Counted from the stretch's first letter, positions 1-10,859 are shown. The stretch: 14,249 nt of DNA from Saccoglossus kowalevskii (GCF_000003605.2 NW_003129358.1:332687-346935); one strand, 5' to 3'. Notes: generated by a model from the letters alone, not told the origin. Numbers and translations: made by a program.

Positions 1-1034
1 TTCCTTTAGGAGATTGGCTTCAGAGATTGGCTATCGCATGTAACGTACAAAACCGAGTTTGTAGTACTGTTTCTATGGTGATATATCCATAGCTTGAGGT
101 TGGTTTTTAACGCGAAGAATGCCGACCGAGCAAAGCATGAACATCATTTGCGATGCTACAAACGAGCTACTGATAACACGGTTCGCAAACGCACGTTTCA
201 CAACTCAGTGGGGTAACGTTATATTATCGATTCCTTTGAGTATTTCCAGAAAGATTACTAACTTCATTGAAGCAAGACTTTCAACAATCTCCTTATTAAC
301 ATATTTCAATGTAAAAAAAACTCACTGGAAGATTTAGTGATATAATCACACATATTGTTGCCTAGACAATCTCATCAAGGGGAATCGATTTCATTATACT
401 AGTATTTGTTTGAAATAAAGACGATGATTCACAGTTACGCGTTACTGACATCGTAATGATCATGGTGACGTAATACAACGCGTGTATAATACATTCTTTG
501 TTTACAAGGCATTCGAACACGCGCTGCGCAACGACCACCGACTGTTGATGACTTAGTCTATACATTTTGTTTCAAAATGTCCATTTTTGACATTTTCAAT
601 GGTCAAGATTTGTTTTGACATTTTCAGGAATCAAAAGGGGTCATATGTTTACATTTAAGGAAAAAAATACAAACACACACTCACAGGAAAAATCCAAATA
701 AGAACAATGAAGAAAAAACAATGCATACTAAATGTGTTTGAGAAAAGAAAAACACGTCCAGTTTACTAAATACAAACAAAACAATCGCTTTGATCAGGTG
801 TTTGAGAATTGGAGATCTAAGCAGTCAGAGTTAACATGGAACTCGAATAGCCCTCCCACATATCATTTGTGTGTGCTGATAATAATTTTAATTTTAGCCT
901 TGTGTTTAAGTACTCAGCGTTCAATTGCTTGAAAATATTTGCAACATGACATCATTTGCCTTCGAATAAAACAGTTAGAAGAGGGATATTTTGCAGTCCA
1001 GAGACAGCGTTTCCACGCTGACACTCTTATATCC
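1..1034. other. AT-rich stretch with no recognised gene
   Basis: Only short frames of about 72 residues or fewer occur, on both strands, with no recognisable protein. The one structured item is the direct repeat at 585-626. Confidence 0.6.
585..626 (+). repeat. Short direct repeat, 28-bp period
   Basis: TTTTGACATTTTCA occurs at 585-598 and exactly again at 613-626. A near-inverted copy, TTCAAAATGTCC, lies just upstream at about 571-582. This is simple AT-rich repetition with no evident function. Confidence 0.6.
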
Positions 1035-1038
1035 TTAA

Positions 1039-1066
1039 AGCGGGAGGGTCGTCACCTGCGCACGCG
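1039..1066 (+). repeat. Left terminal inverted repeat of the MITE-like element
   Basis: This arm begins AGCGGGAGGGTCGTCACCTG and pairs with 1168-1195. Mismatches to the other arm fall at arm positions 7, 9, 24 and 25. Four differences in 28 bp mean the copy is not pristine but is still easily recognisable. Confidence 0.75.
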
Positions 1067-1167
1067 CGGGAAATGAGTCCCAGGCGACGATAAAAACACA
1101 CGCTAAAAATGCAAAGGCTCATGGGTAGACGCTTGTTTGTAAACAATGACACGCTATGGCCATATTA

Positions 1168-1195
1168 CGCACGCGCAGGTGACGACGCCCCCGCT
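1168..1195 (-). repeat. Right terminal inverted repeat of the MITE-like element
   Basis: Read on the minus strand it begins AGCGGGGGCGTCGTCACCTG and matches the left arm at 24 of 28 positions. It abuts the second TTAA at 1196-1199. Confidence 0.75.
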
Positions 1196-1199
1196 TTAA

Positions 1200-2304
1200 T
1201 ATTGCTACACAAATACCAAAAAGCAAGCAATGGAGCATGACAAAAATGTTAGATAATTGTCGCCAGCTCTCAGGCATAGACTAGTAGTTCTATATTCAGA
1301 CAGTCATATATCAACTTGTATATATATCAATATATCACACCCCTCTTAAAAAAAACTAACAACGAAGAATAACGAGAAGAATAAACATATTTATACTCTT
1401 AACAAAATATTTTTAATGACATAGCCCGCGCTGGAATCAGAGGAAAATATTATTCATGCAAAAAATAAATAATATAGACCATAGTTAATAATTTAGAGTG
1501 AATAATTGGTCGGTCTAGTATCAACAGTAATAACATGTATAACTTTTCCAAAATCGAAATTTATGGTCAAAAAATTAAACAGGATATGCTATTCATGCAT
1601 TATTTGTATCCAAATCATGAATGTGTGCCAGTTTATTTGTCATTGGATTATGCCAGGAAATTAAAGGAATATTATATCGATCCAAAATTGAACCAAGAGA
1701 CGAAGGACACGTGTATTTATAATTCCACCCACAAACTGAAGCTTGGTTAAACAATCAGATAAATCAGGATCTCAAATATCCTGGATATTAGAATTATTCA
1801 ATCTAATTGTGATATCTAGTCACTTATTGGTGATGTTTAGAAAATGTACAATTTAGAGCCTCAGTTGAAGTTTTCGTAATTTGTTGTATATATATCTATA
1901 ATATATATCTGAAAGAAATCTTGCAAATTATGAACAGAACCAAATATTGTAGTCATGCAAATGACAGGTCATATATATATATATGTAAAATAAATGTTTC
2001 GTGTAGAAAATGTAAATAAAAATGTAGCAAGTCAGTCAAACCTTCCCTCTGTATATGAGACTGTTTCAACAAATACTTGAGTTTCACTCGTCAGTAAGGA
2101 TTACATATTCAGCATTTGTCGAAGTTCGAAACGGGGACTTATAATTCGATATCCGTCCATCCGAAGTTATAATTCAGAATCCTGTGGATCTAGTGTGAAG
2201 GGTGTGTTTCCCTGTAAATGTGTTATAGTGGTGTTTTTTTTAAAGGATTGATTTTCACCAATACAAATGTATATAAATAGTACACGTGACCACCACCCAC
2301 CGGG
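1200..2304. other. AT-rich stretch with no recognised gene
   Basis: Contains AT microsatellites and a 71-codon plus frame (1535-1750) that resembles no family I know. A 93-codon minus frame (2167-2448) runs through the palindrome and into the tandem duplication, and is best read as chance. Confidence 0.55.
1887..1984. repeat. AT microsatellite patches
   Basis: There are two alternating AT tracts. At 1887-1910, TATATATATCT is followed closely by ATATATATCT; at 1971-1984 there are seven uninterrupted AT dinucleotides. Such tracts are common in AT-rich intron or intergenic DNA. Confidence 0.7.
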
Positions 2305-2340
2305 TTCTACCGAGAGGTCGCGAATTTGATCTCGGTAGAA
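2305..2340. repeat. Perfect 11-bp palindrome with a tRNA T-arm-like loop (possible SINE remnant)
   Basis: TTCTACCGAGA (2305-2315) and TCTCGGTAGAA (2330-2340) are exact reverse complements around a 14-base loop. On the plus strand, 2314-2335 (GAGGTCGCG, then AATTTGATCTCGG) resembles the T-arm and RNA polymerase III B box of tRNAs (GGTCGCGGGTTCGANTCC-like), with substitutions and about one base missing. No convincing A box or acceptor stem lies upstream, so this is not a functional tRNA. It could be a decayed tRNA-derived SINE or an unrelated foldback. Confidence 0.4.
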
Positions 2341-2442
2341 TTCTAGTAGATCTGATTGGACAAAGCATATGGCAACGTCATAAAACAAAATGGCGAATTG
2401 CCGGCGCACTTTCGACAGCCAAATAAAAGAAACGACGATGTA

Positions 2443-2491
2443 ATCCACGTCACTTAGTTAATTAATGCCATCCTCGTCACTTAGTTAATTA
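2443..2491 (+). repeat. Two-copy tandem duplication, 27-bp period
   Basis: A 22-base unit, ATCC(A/T)CGTCACTTAGTTAATTA with one mismatch, occurs at 2443-2464 and again at 2470-2491, separated by five bases. The near identity suggests a recent local duplication. No coding frame depends on it. Confidence 0.8.
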
Positions 2492-4686
2492 TATCAATTA
2501 CCGGTGAGTCACGGTGTCTTAAAAACTGTTTTATATTCCCGGATTTGATACCGCGAATGATGACTTGACCTATAATAATGGGGTCACGAATCTGCCATAT
2601 TGCCATAAGCATAATCGTGTTCTCTCACCCCGTAACCTTTCGAAAGCAGCTGGCACACACACGCGCACTAATTCAAAAAAATGTTTGTACAACTGAAACC
2701 GTTACAGCGACTCAATTCCAACTATTAGCAATGAATATAAGTCGGATTTCATCCCCAATCTGGGGCCTTTCTTCCAAATTAATTAACTTTCTATATATCC
2801 ATTGTAAGGATTTAAATAACTTAGTTTAGTTCGGATAATTGCCAAATACGCACATATGTATTTATGAAAATCTGCTTAGGCAAACCACATACATATGATA
2901 GTTTGTAATATCTAATTTGTGTTCAGTCACCATGTAATGGTCTTACATAATGCGCAATATGATGTTGATTTGTAATAAAAGCAACGCTGATTTATTTTAG
3001 CGTTTTCTAATTTTGTTTGATAGTCGTGCCACATTTTTTCATGAACACGCTTTATAATCTTAAAGAGACGAATATATAAATAACTCAATATCGTAGTCAC
3101 TAAAAACAACACTGTAGCCAAATAAATTATTTTTGGTCACTGTGTTTGTGACGTCATTGATTGCATGATTCAAGCACACCAGTTTAAAAAAATAATTATT
3201 AGCGATGCTGCAATTTTGTTAATGGTAAACGCATGTGCTAGTTCGTTTTTTTTGCCTTTCTACCACACCAAATTCGAAATAAGTCGACATTCCAACGTTA
3301 TTAAGTCATTCAACATATTTACACGTGCACTATCTACTCTCGAATTGATTTATGTGAGCTGGAACGTAATTTCCGCGATTTCCGTCAGAACACTCAAGAT
3401 ACATTTAAAAGGCTACAATCGCAGTGCATGTAAACCTTGCAACGATAATTGCTTCTTCACTTCAGGTCAGTCTAAAACACCGCACAGTTTTCTCATCCAT
3501 GCGTACGGTACCACACAGTGCCCGACAACACACGCATACTGTTCGCATAAATGAAGCTCTTTTTCATATTTGGCTGAAACATTGTGTACTAGATGTTCAT
3601 TGTATGCGTCTCAATACGTTACCCGTCCCTTACATAAAACTACACGAGTAGCCAAGTTGTTGGCGACTGTATAACACACTGGTAATTTAACAAAACAAAA
3701 CCTGGCACTTATACATCATATATTATCAAATTGCTATAATTCTCCGAATGTGACGACGCTACTGACATTGTATTTCCATTTACTTCAATATTAGAAACGA
3801 TACAACAACAGCATGGCGATGGGCGGTTCACATGATACTCTAACGAGATCGCGGCATGGTACATAAGCCTGGGGTTATAAGTGCATATCGGAGCAACATT
3901 TAATACAGGTTTGAGGTTGTGGTAATTCAAGAGCCAAGGAAACCATAATGTGATGACATGGAATCGAAGTCAAACAGAGGACAGATCATTGTTCCACTGA
4001 AACACATTCATACTTTCTCTACTCAATTAATTTGTCGCAAATACTCCGTATATTATAAATATATGGAGAACCAAAGACGGTTCATAGCTGTGTTGGTTTC
4101 AGTTTTCCAACAATTCTCACATTTTACGCCGCTGCACGCTGTATGAAATGAACAACCAGTATGTACATTCTTGAGTCAAACTATTGAAGGCAGCCATACT
4201 ACTATCACGTGGTCAGTGAGCTGTCCAACCGATCACGGATACACTTGGGACAATCTACAAACAAAAACCCTTCACACATGGTTGAAATGTTATACCTGGC
4301 ATTTATAATTGATATAATTATTGAATATTGCATATTACTATTACGCCACTATTCCTTTATATCATTAAACTTCTACTTCCCAGTATGTGCCTCTCATTTC
4401 TCTTTCATCATTTGGCCAGCCTCCGACGTGTGTTAAGCAATTTGTGCCAACTTCACTCAGTTTGGATATATCCTTTGAGTTCATTTTGATGCATGCTCGA
4501 CAGTTGACAGATATCATATCATATTGAAACGGAATAATATAAACTATGTCCTGGGATGTTTGCATTCAATTTGAAAACAGACATGGCACAGTTAGGCGTC
4601 ATGATTTAATTTCAGATTAATTTCTCTCTGCGGTGTAAATGAAATATGGTACCAACAATCAATCAGTCTCAGTTGTTATTTATCGC

Positions 4687-4698
4687 TATAAATAAAGG
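4687..4698 (+). promoter_or_regulatory. TATA-box-like motif
   Basis: TATAAATAAAGG is a strong match to the animal TATA consensus. About 40 bases downstream an ATG at about 4728 opens only a 13-codon frame before TGA, and the next 100 bases are less AT-rich than their surroundings. No downstream gene is recognised on the plus strand, and such matches arise by chance in AT-rich DNA. Confidence 0.2.
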
Positions 4699-5260
4699 CT
4701 CCATTGCTAAAAATACAACCATCATAATGTACGTACGTGCAGGACTTCTTGTTAGAAAAGTGCGTTGACGCCGAGTTACCAGCTTAGTGTGAACGAGCTT
4801 TGTGATTGCACTCCGACAGTGACGACAGCTGCCAATATTCGATTATATAACTGTCATCCAAGATACTTAGTTGCAATTGATATAATACTACTACTACTTA
4901 AAATAGAATAGATTTAGATGTATTGATCAAACATGAAACGTTCTTGTGACCAAGAATGAATTGTAAGCTAACTGTATTCGATATCATTATTTGCGATTGT
5001 AAAGAAAAAAGATATAATTAACCTTTGACCCGTGACATTTGACGTTACGCATTATTCATAACATTCCATCACGACAATCCATTCACAAGATGCTTATAAA
5101 TGTAACCGATTAAAAACGTACCACTGATCTCATACTGTTGATGTATCCATCACGAAAGCAAAGATATTATTACAATTCAGTATCGCTTATTTATATCCTC
5201 TGAATGTTATTGAATATTGCGATTAATAAACGCGATTATTAGCATATAATAACGCTCCAA

Positions 5261-5288
5261 ATATAGGCATACTCATATAGGCATACAT
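5261..5288 (+). repeat. 14-bp tandem duplication
   Basis: ATATAGGCATACTC at 5261-5274 is followed immediately by ATATAGGCATACAT at 5275-5288, differing at two positions. It is a local slippage-type duplication. Confidence 0.65.
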
Positions 5289-6826
5289 TTCACATACGTA
5301 ATACACTAAGAGACATTATGGCCGAAACATTGTGAGCAATTAAAGTCCCCCCGAGAACATTTATACCGATTTATTGGAGTTTTGGGACTATTATTAGTGA
5401 AACATATGAATTCACGAGAATTGCGGAAAATGTATAATAACGTTCAAATTCCAAATGCTTTCAAGCGAGTCCGAACGTCGGCAATCGTTTCGGAATCCCA
5501 TTTGATTGTTTGTTACTACTTCGAACTACTTTTCAAATATCCATGAAATCGGTGATTTATGGGGCAATTTACTACCGGTTTCCATAGTAAAAAGGTTTCA
5601 TTAGACCTACATAAAAATAGTTCGGGTATATATGATGATTAAGATATAATAAAATGGTCTGATGCTATGGTTGTTAAGAACTATTAGCAAATTCTGATGA
5701 TTTTTGAACATAGATTACTATGGAAATTGTTTTCTCTAAAAATATATTCAATTATGATGTAACACATTATTATGAGAAAATAAGATAATATTGTATTAGT
5801 CCTAATTTATTATGTTAAAATGCCAGCGAGTGACCGTAACGAGTTCCTCGTCTCAGAATAATGCTGCGCGTAGTCGGTTTTTTATATTGTATTCGGAAAT
5901 TGTCAGAGCTGTCCCGACGAAAAAAAATATTTAAAACCGATATTATTAAAGAGTGCACGTCAGTCCCAGGACAGTGTTTCCAGAATTTCTGACAAGTAAA
6001 ATAATAGATCGATTTATGAAACCCTGATCAGATTATTTTTAAAAAGCCGACAATATGCTACGAATTGCTTGCAATTCCCGTGGGATACCTGTGAACATGT
6101 TAATTATTCTAATTATATTATCATCGTAGGATTGTTCAGAAGACAGGACAGACGGATAGAAAAAGTACAATGTATATCACATATTATTTTATATCGCTGA
6201 ATCGGTATGATATCATGAATATACAAGCAGGTCGGAGTCTGATGAAATCGCGTGATAATTGCGATAGATCTTAAATTGATTTTCTCCAATAATGAACTAA
6301 TGACTAGCAGCTATTTTGGTTCATTTCACAAACCTGAACTACAACGTGCCTTGGCTGCACCAGCCCAACATACACGCGCAATAACAGTAATAACCATCGT
6401 CGCCGATAAACCGACCGCGTTCATGTGAATACGTTGCAAAATACGCATACATGCCAGGAACATGAACACAATGATGAATATTGGTAGATTATTGACCCCA
6501 CATTACTGGCGTTCTATTGTCCGTGAACACATTAAACTATACATTCCATGTCAAAGACGTATGTTATCGGGTTCTTGAATCACCGCTTACATGTAAATAA
6601 TAATTTTTAGTGAGCAGCAAAAAAAAATCGAATCCGATGTCAATAAATTACAAAAATTCCCGCATCGGCGAACATAATGTGTTCCTCACTCCTTGGGCGA
6701 TAAATCTATCTATCCACACGAATATTTAAAACTCATTTCTACATTTTGATTATACTACTTCTCTTTCGGTTAGCGTGTTCGTGTATGAGATCTTTAGTTG
6801 ATATAGTAGGTGATCCCGCGAATTCA

Positions 6827-6884
6827 CCCCCCCCCTTCCGCCTCGAACATTTCCAGATAGTTTAAAACACACACTCACACACAT
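6827..6884 (+). repeat. C9 run followed by a CA-rich patch
   Basis: A run of nine C residues at 6827-6835 lies about 30 bases before an interrupted CA repeat at 6866-6884. Both are simple-sequence tracts and are length-variation prone; the C run is conspicuous in otherwise AT-rich DNA. Confidence 0.65.
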
Positions 6885-7242
6885 GGGAAATGTCAGCCAT
6901 TAAATCAGGCTTAGGAAGAAAGTTCCAGGAATAGCCAAATCAGTTATAAGCAATTATGATTCATTTAGTCACCTTTATAAGTAGGTATTTATTTCTTCCC
7001 GTCTTTAAATTGAGTTTCACAATGACAATGCAACGTCCTCTCTCACTAAGTGCTTCTTTTTGTCAAGTGCACATTATCAAGTCTAAATCACCGCATCCGC
7101 GAATCACTGGCACGGTAATTGAAACACGAATTGTACCCCTGTAATCACCCACATTGAAGAGCAGCTTTGCGGGCCCTTATTACGTACAACACTTCTACAA
7201 AATTCATACACCGTCAATACCGGTAATTGAAAAGCTGTTGTA

Positions 7243-7291
7243 TTAAACCCCAGCGGTTTAAATCGCGTTCTATGCATACACCTGTGTATGC
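7243..7291. repeat. Two adjacent perfect short hairpins
   Basis: TTAAACC (7243-7249) pairs with GGTTTAA (7255-7261) around CCAGC. Twelve bases later, GCATACAC (7274-7281) pairs with GTGTATGC (7284-7291) around two bases. They could be protein-binding palindromes or chance; no terminator or RNA gene is implied. Confidence 0.45.
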
Positions 7292-10200
7292 GAGAATTAC
7301 GTAGCAACAGACGTATACGGTTAATGAGTTTATTTTGAAAGCGATTAATAGAACGATGTTTGCTTCATTCGCATCAATTACCAAATCCCAAACCCAATTA
7401 CCAATGAATTCAATTCGGTTAATAAACATACGAAGCTTCAGCGAGAATACATTGACCTGGGTGGTTAACGAGTTTGGACTTGACGAACTGCCAATCATTT
7501 TTCCGGGAAATAGAAAGTACATGCGACACACGCAGATGTTTCCCATCTCTTTGAAAGCTACGATTCATTGTGAATGAAAGGCTTTTCCTAAATAGGATTG
7601 GTCAACTTCAAAAAGCCGGTAAAAAACAAGCGTATTGTGAAGGTCTGGCATTCGATGCAGACAAACAAAACACAACGCGTTACACCACATTTCAATAGGA
7701 ATTTTATCAGATATTATTAAATGATTACACGTGGCTATTTTGGTAATACTGAGAAGCGGTGAACGATATTAGCGATGTATCTCTCAGCCACTACTGCGGT
7801 ATATATTGTTATTATATTGATAATAAATACGTCGATACGTCACATAATACGTAGCAATATTGAGTTTCTTGTTAAAGGCATGGAGAGAATACTGCTATTT
7901 GAGTGTTTTAAAATAAAAAACATTTTTTTATTGTTGTGAAATATATGCAAGAAACGGCGCAAATAAAAAGTAGAGGTAACCAATTAAAGCGGCGTTTTAT
8001 TGGCTGCATTGCTAGGGTTGAATCGTAATGGCATTCTCTGCATAAATATTTTAATTAATTTTAAACTCCACTTTATTCGAAGTTTGAAAGGAGTTGTTTT
8101 GTAATTGAAACATTGTATGTATAAATTATCTTGTATGTTAATAGCTTGTGTTGGCATTCTGGTTAGTTGGTCGTTTTCATGGACGCGTATTAGTCACGTG
8201 GTGTTGACGAGTAAACAAATAAATAAATGACATAATTTTTGAAGTCATTGCTTTTAAAAAGTAACAAAGAAAAAGGCACTCATTTATCCCATCTTAGTCT
8301 GCAGTCTCCTTGGATACATACTCTCATGTCGCGATCACTTTGTAAATTATAAGAGGAAGTTTTGAATTGGCGTATCGGGATTTTGGATATTCTCCTACTT
8401 TCACGAACAAACATTGTAATTAAAATAATGATATCGGGTATACAGCGCACAGTGGGTAATATTGATTAGTATGATTATAACTGTGTGCGTAATAGTTATG
8501 CTATTAACCAGACTCTGCGTGAAACCATGTTCTATTACATCAGAATCGTTATGACTTCCGCCATGTTTTACATGTACATATGTTAAGTCATCGCACCCAA
8601 CTTACACGATTAACTACACCATCGGTTCATCGTACGCTGTGTAACATTAACCTCTTGCGCTCACACTGAGTAATCGGTTACGAAATCGTGTTTTTGATGG
8701 AATGTAAAGGCGGATGATTTCAAGCTTACGCAGCGATCGAGGATTCCACAGGGCATCACACCAGTCATCACCTCGTACCAGTACGTAGCATAGCACGCGT
8801 AAGGTCAATTATAATGCTAACCATATAATCTGTAATTACACTAATCATGTAAATTTTCTCCACACATTCCCGGGGTTTTTACATTCCTGTTCCTGAAGTG
8901 TTATTTTACAATCAATTGCAAGTGCGTATATTGTGCACGCTCGTGGCTAAATCACGTTTGAGTATATTAAGATGTCATCTTTCGCGTCACGGAATAATAC
9001 ACTTTCATGTACCGACATAGAACTACGCGACCCCGATTGCAAGTAGCGATGCGAGATAACAGAGATGGAGAAATCACCAAGGCAACCAATTGAGAAAAAG
9101 ATCACACGCCTTCTGAGTACACACGTATTTTTTATCAATAACAGCGCGCTTAATAATTAGTACGTCAGAGCGCTAACGGCGGATATATCATTTTTATATT
9201 CATTTATGTATATTTATTTACTCATTCCATTTAAAAGAACAATTTTACTGTCAAGTTTGGGTTACATTTAATTGTTCAAAGTCAATGCTTTGCGTGTTCG
9301 AAAGCGTATGAATCGTTGTGATCAAAGAAACTGAATGGTGAATCTTTTCACTGTTGCATACATTTGAATGCTCTATCGTGTATTGTATTGCGTTTTCCCT
9401 CCATCTGCCTCACCATATCCATTGTGTTCAATTATCTGAATGTCATTTCTCCGGTTGAACATGCAAATGTCCAATATGAAAGGCTGTATGTATCTATTTA
9501 CCATTCGGAAGTTTAACGGAAATCCATTTTTCTTTTCATTGAACATATTGAATGCCGCGTTGCTGGTTGCGTGAGGTAGAAGCAATATTGCAATGCGGTG
9601 CAAGAATTGCAGGATTTCGAATAATCTCGCTTTTGCTCGGGTGAGAAGTAACTCCAGTCTGAGTAAAGTAATTTAGGAAACTACTCCAAACGCGTAGGAG
9701 CGATGGCATCTCATGCACAGACACAAATAGAAACACAAGGCGTATGCAATGATTAATAAATTTCACGACAAGCGAGAATACTTTATGCAATACAGCGTAC
9801 GCTCAAATGTCAAGGAACACCGCTGGCACAGCGATATCTAAATTTTCTGGATACTCCGCCGAGAGAAAATCATGATCTCTGGAATGCAAGCCGGTGTTGT
9901 AATTTATACAAACCACTAGTCTATTATTGGACGACAATGACAACCCAATAAACATTAGTGTACCACATGTTCTACGCATTTACGCGCTAAAGTTCGGTAT
10001 ACACGTATATGTATATACACCGTGCACTATGTACAACAATATCTATTCAACGTCAATGTTAGCATTGCTAAACAACCTATACATGGCATATTTAACAAAC
10101 TATGTGATACTGCCAAATGCACAGCTCGTATTAGATAGAAGAATTCATACTGAACTGTAACACCCGTAAGGGATTTAGGCAGCGTAATTGTTATCCATCT

Positions 10201-10455
10201 ATCTATATCGACAGAGATTACGTGTCATAACCTGTGTGTAACATTGTTATTTCAGCTTAGAAGTGTTGCTATTTTAGCCGAATGAAAAATGCCTGTTATT
10301 GTACAACAGTAAATGATCGCGTTCAGCGAAACTATTATAAATATCAGCGCTCAAGCGTTGGGAATCAGGCACCTAAAGTGCTATAATGATAGTGTTCGTG
10401 AATAGGTTCAAACAATGCATTCACAAATTCGGTGAATTGGTGAATAAAGGACCCC
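7292..10455. other. AT-rich stretch with no recognised gene
   Basis: Holds overlapping unexplained open frames around 7214-7577 (110 codons minus, 80 codons plus) and otherwise only short frames. Nothing matches a K2P exon or another family by eye. Confidence 0.5.
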
Positions 10456-10461
10456 ACCTAC
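10456..10461 (-). other. Splice donor of the pore-1 filter intron
   Basis: On the minus strand the exon ends ATAG and the intron opens GTAGGT, a good match to the animal donor consensus AG|GTRAGT. The break is phase 1, inside the first glycine codon of the selectivity filter. This is the intron position known to be conserved across K2P genes, so family knowledge and local sequence agree. A second GT at 10457-10456 (GTGGGG) is weaker and would put the junction in a position the family does not use. Confidence 0.82.
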
Positions 10462-10859
10462 CTATTGTTGTCAGGACAGTCATGCAGAAGAAACAACCAG
10501 ACGTCCAATCCCAAGGCACCGATTTGCCCGACGGAGTTCCACCTGATTTGAACTTCTTGAATAATAAGGCTTCAAATTCGTCTACCCGTATAATCATCTC
10601 TATCGTCGCGTTTTCTCGGTTGGGATCGAGAAGACTGGTAAGGTTGCTTAGCAGTCTCTCCTTCGTTACCTGGATGTCGGCCTCCTGGCGTTCCTGATTG
10701 GGGTTCTCAATCAGCGCAAAAACCCACGCTCCGCCGACAACATAAGCTACCACCAATACCGTCAGGAAGAGAAACTTGCATTTCAGACCAAATTGGCATC
10801 GACATCGCCGGCTTTCCCCTGTCATTTCTTTAGAGTGGCGCTTTGCCCTGTACAGAGCC
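10462..10859 (-). CDS. Two-pore-domain potassium channel (K2P/KCNK-like), N-terminal exon, partial
   Basis: K2P channels are plasma-membrane dimers that carry background (leak) K+ current; each subunit has four membrane segments and two pore loops. Numbering from the ATG at 10825, seen here: a basic, Cys-rich cytosolic start (residues 1-17); a hydrophobic M1 at about 18-38 ending in FALIENP, the usual K2P M1/cap junction; a charged cap region at about 40-100 with N-glycosylation sequons at N61 and N72; and pore helix 1, WDWTSGCFFCMTVLTTIG, at 105-122. The exon ends after the first base of the Gly122 codon. Reading on gives RWG and then a stop at 10421, which destroys the filter, so splicing is expected. 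Family knowledge: K2P genes share a phase-1 intron at this glycine. No cysteine occurs between 17 and 110, so the cap disulfide of many K2Ps is absent. The WDWTSGCFFC pore helix loosely resembles TREK, TALK and TRESK types; the subfamily is unresolved. An acceptor at 10860 suggests the exon extends 34 bases upstream of the ATG. Confidence 0.87.

Larger units (their letters stand above)
1035..1199. mobile_element. Small inverted-repeat (MITE-like) element flanked by TTAA
   Basis: Positions 1039-1066 and 1168-1195 form terminal inverted repeats of 28 bp with 4 mismatches; each starts AGCGGG at the outer end and shares the core GTCGTCACCTGCGC. The 157-bp body is flanked directly by TTAA at 1035-1038 and 1196-1199. 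It is too short to encode a transposase, so it would be a non-autonomous element moved in trans. Duplicated TTAA is typical of piggyBac-type insertion, but those ends usually start with C-runs. If the duplicated target is only TA, the ends would be AAGCGGG and a Tc1/mariner-type origin fits equally well. The GC-rich, CpG-rich arms contrast with the AT-rich flanks, which supports insertion. Confidence 0.72.
2492..7242. other. AT-rich stretch with no recognised gene
   Basis: No coding exon is recognised on either strand. The longest frame is 129 codons at 3165-3554 on plus, without family resemblance. The region 4700-6950 has essentially no frame above 60 codons. Minor simple repeats include four ACT units at 4887-4898. 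Confidence 0.55.
1..10461 (-). other. Presumed K2P pore-1 intron (far end not found)
   Basis: This is the minus-strand continuation after the donor at 10461. The next exon should open with two bases completing a glycine codon, then Tyr or Phe and Gly, and continue into a short loop and M2. I looked for that signature and for later pore and GIPL-like motifs and found nothing convincing. Either the intron runs past the window edge or a short exon escaped me. The stretch contains the small repeats listed separately, and no other gene I can recognise on either strand. Confidence 0.5.

Noticed and set aside
2110-2135. AGTTCGAAACGGGG as a tRNA B box
   Set aside because: It departs from GGTTCGANNCC at key positions, and no paired T-stem or upstream A box is present.
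2580-2638. Minus-strand AG|GTTACGGGG that would complete a Gly-Tyr-Gly filter after the K2P donor
   Set aside because: Phase fits, but the following residues (VREHDYAYG) do not resemble the K2P loop or M2 and a TGA follows about 17 codons in. A match this short is expected by chance over 10 kb.
3165-3554. 129-codon plus frame
   Set aside because: No recognised domain, composition like its flanks, and a frame of this length is plausible by chance in 14 kb scanned in six frames.
6040-6110. Minus-strand CAG|GTATCCCACGG giving Gly-Ile-Pro, reminiscent of the M2 GIPL motif
   Set aside because: The residues after GIP are RELQAIRS, polar rather than a membrane helix, and no upstream M2 sequence precedes it.
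8947-9138. Minus frame with SIGCLGDFS, resembling a pore-2 filter
   Set aside because: There is no pore helix before it (basic LRRR instead), the filter aromatic is missing and no membrane segments flank it.
10386-10697. 103-codon plus frame
   Set aside because: It is the antisense shadow of the K2P exon.
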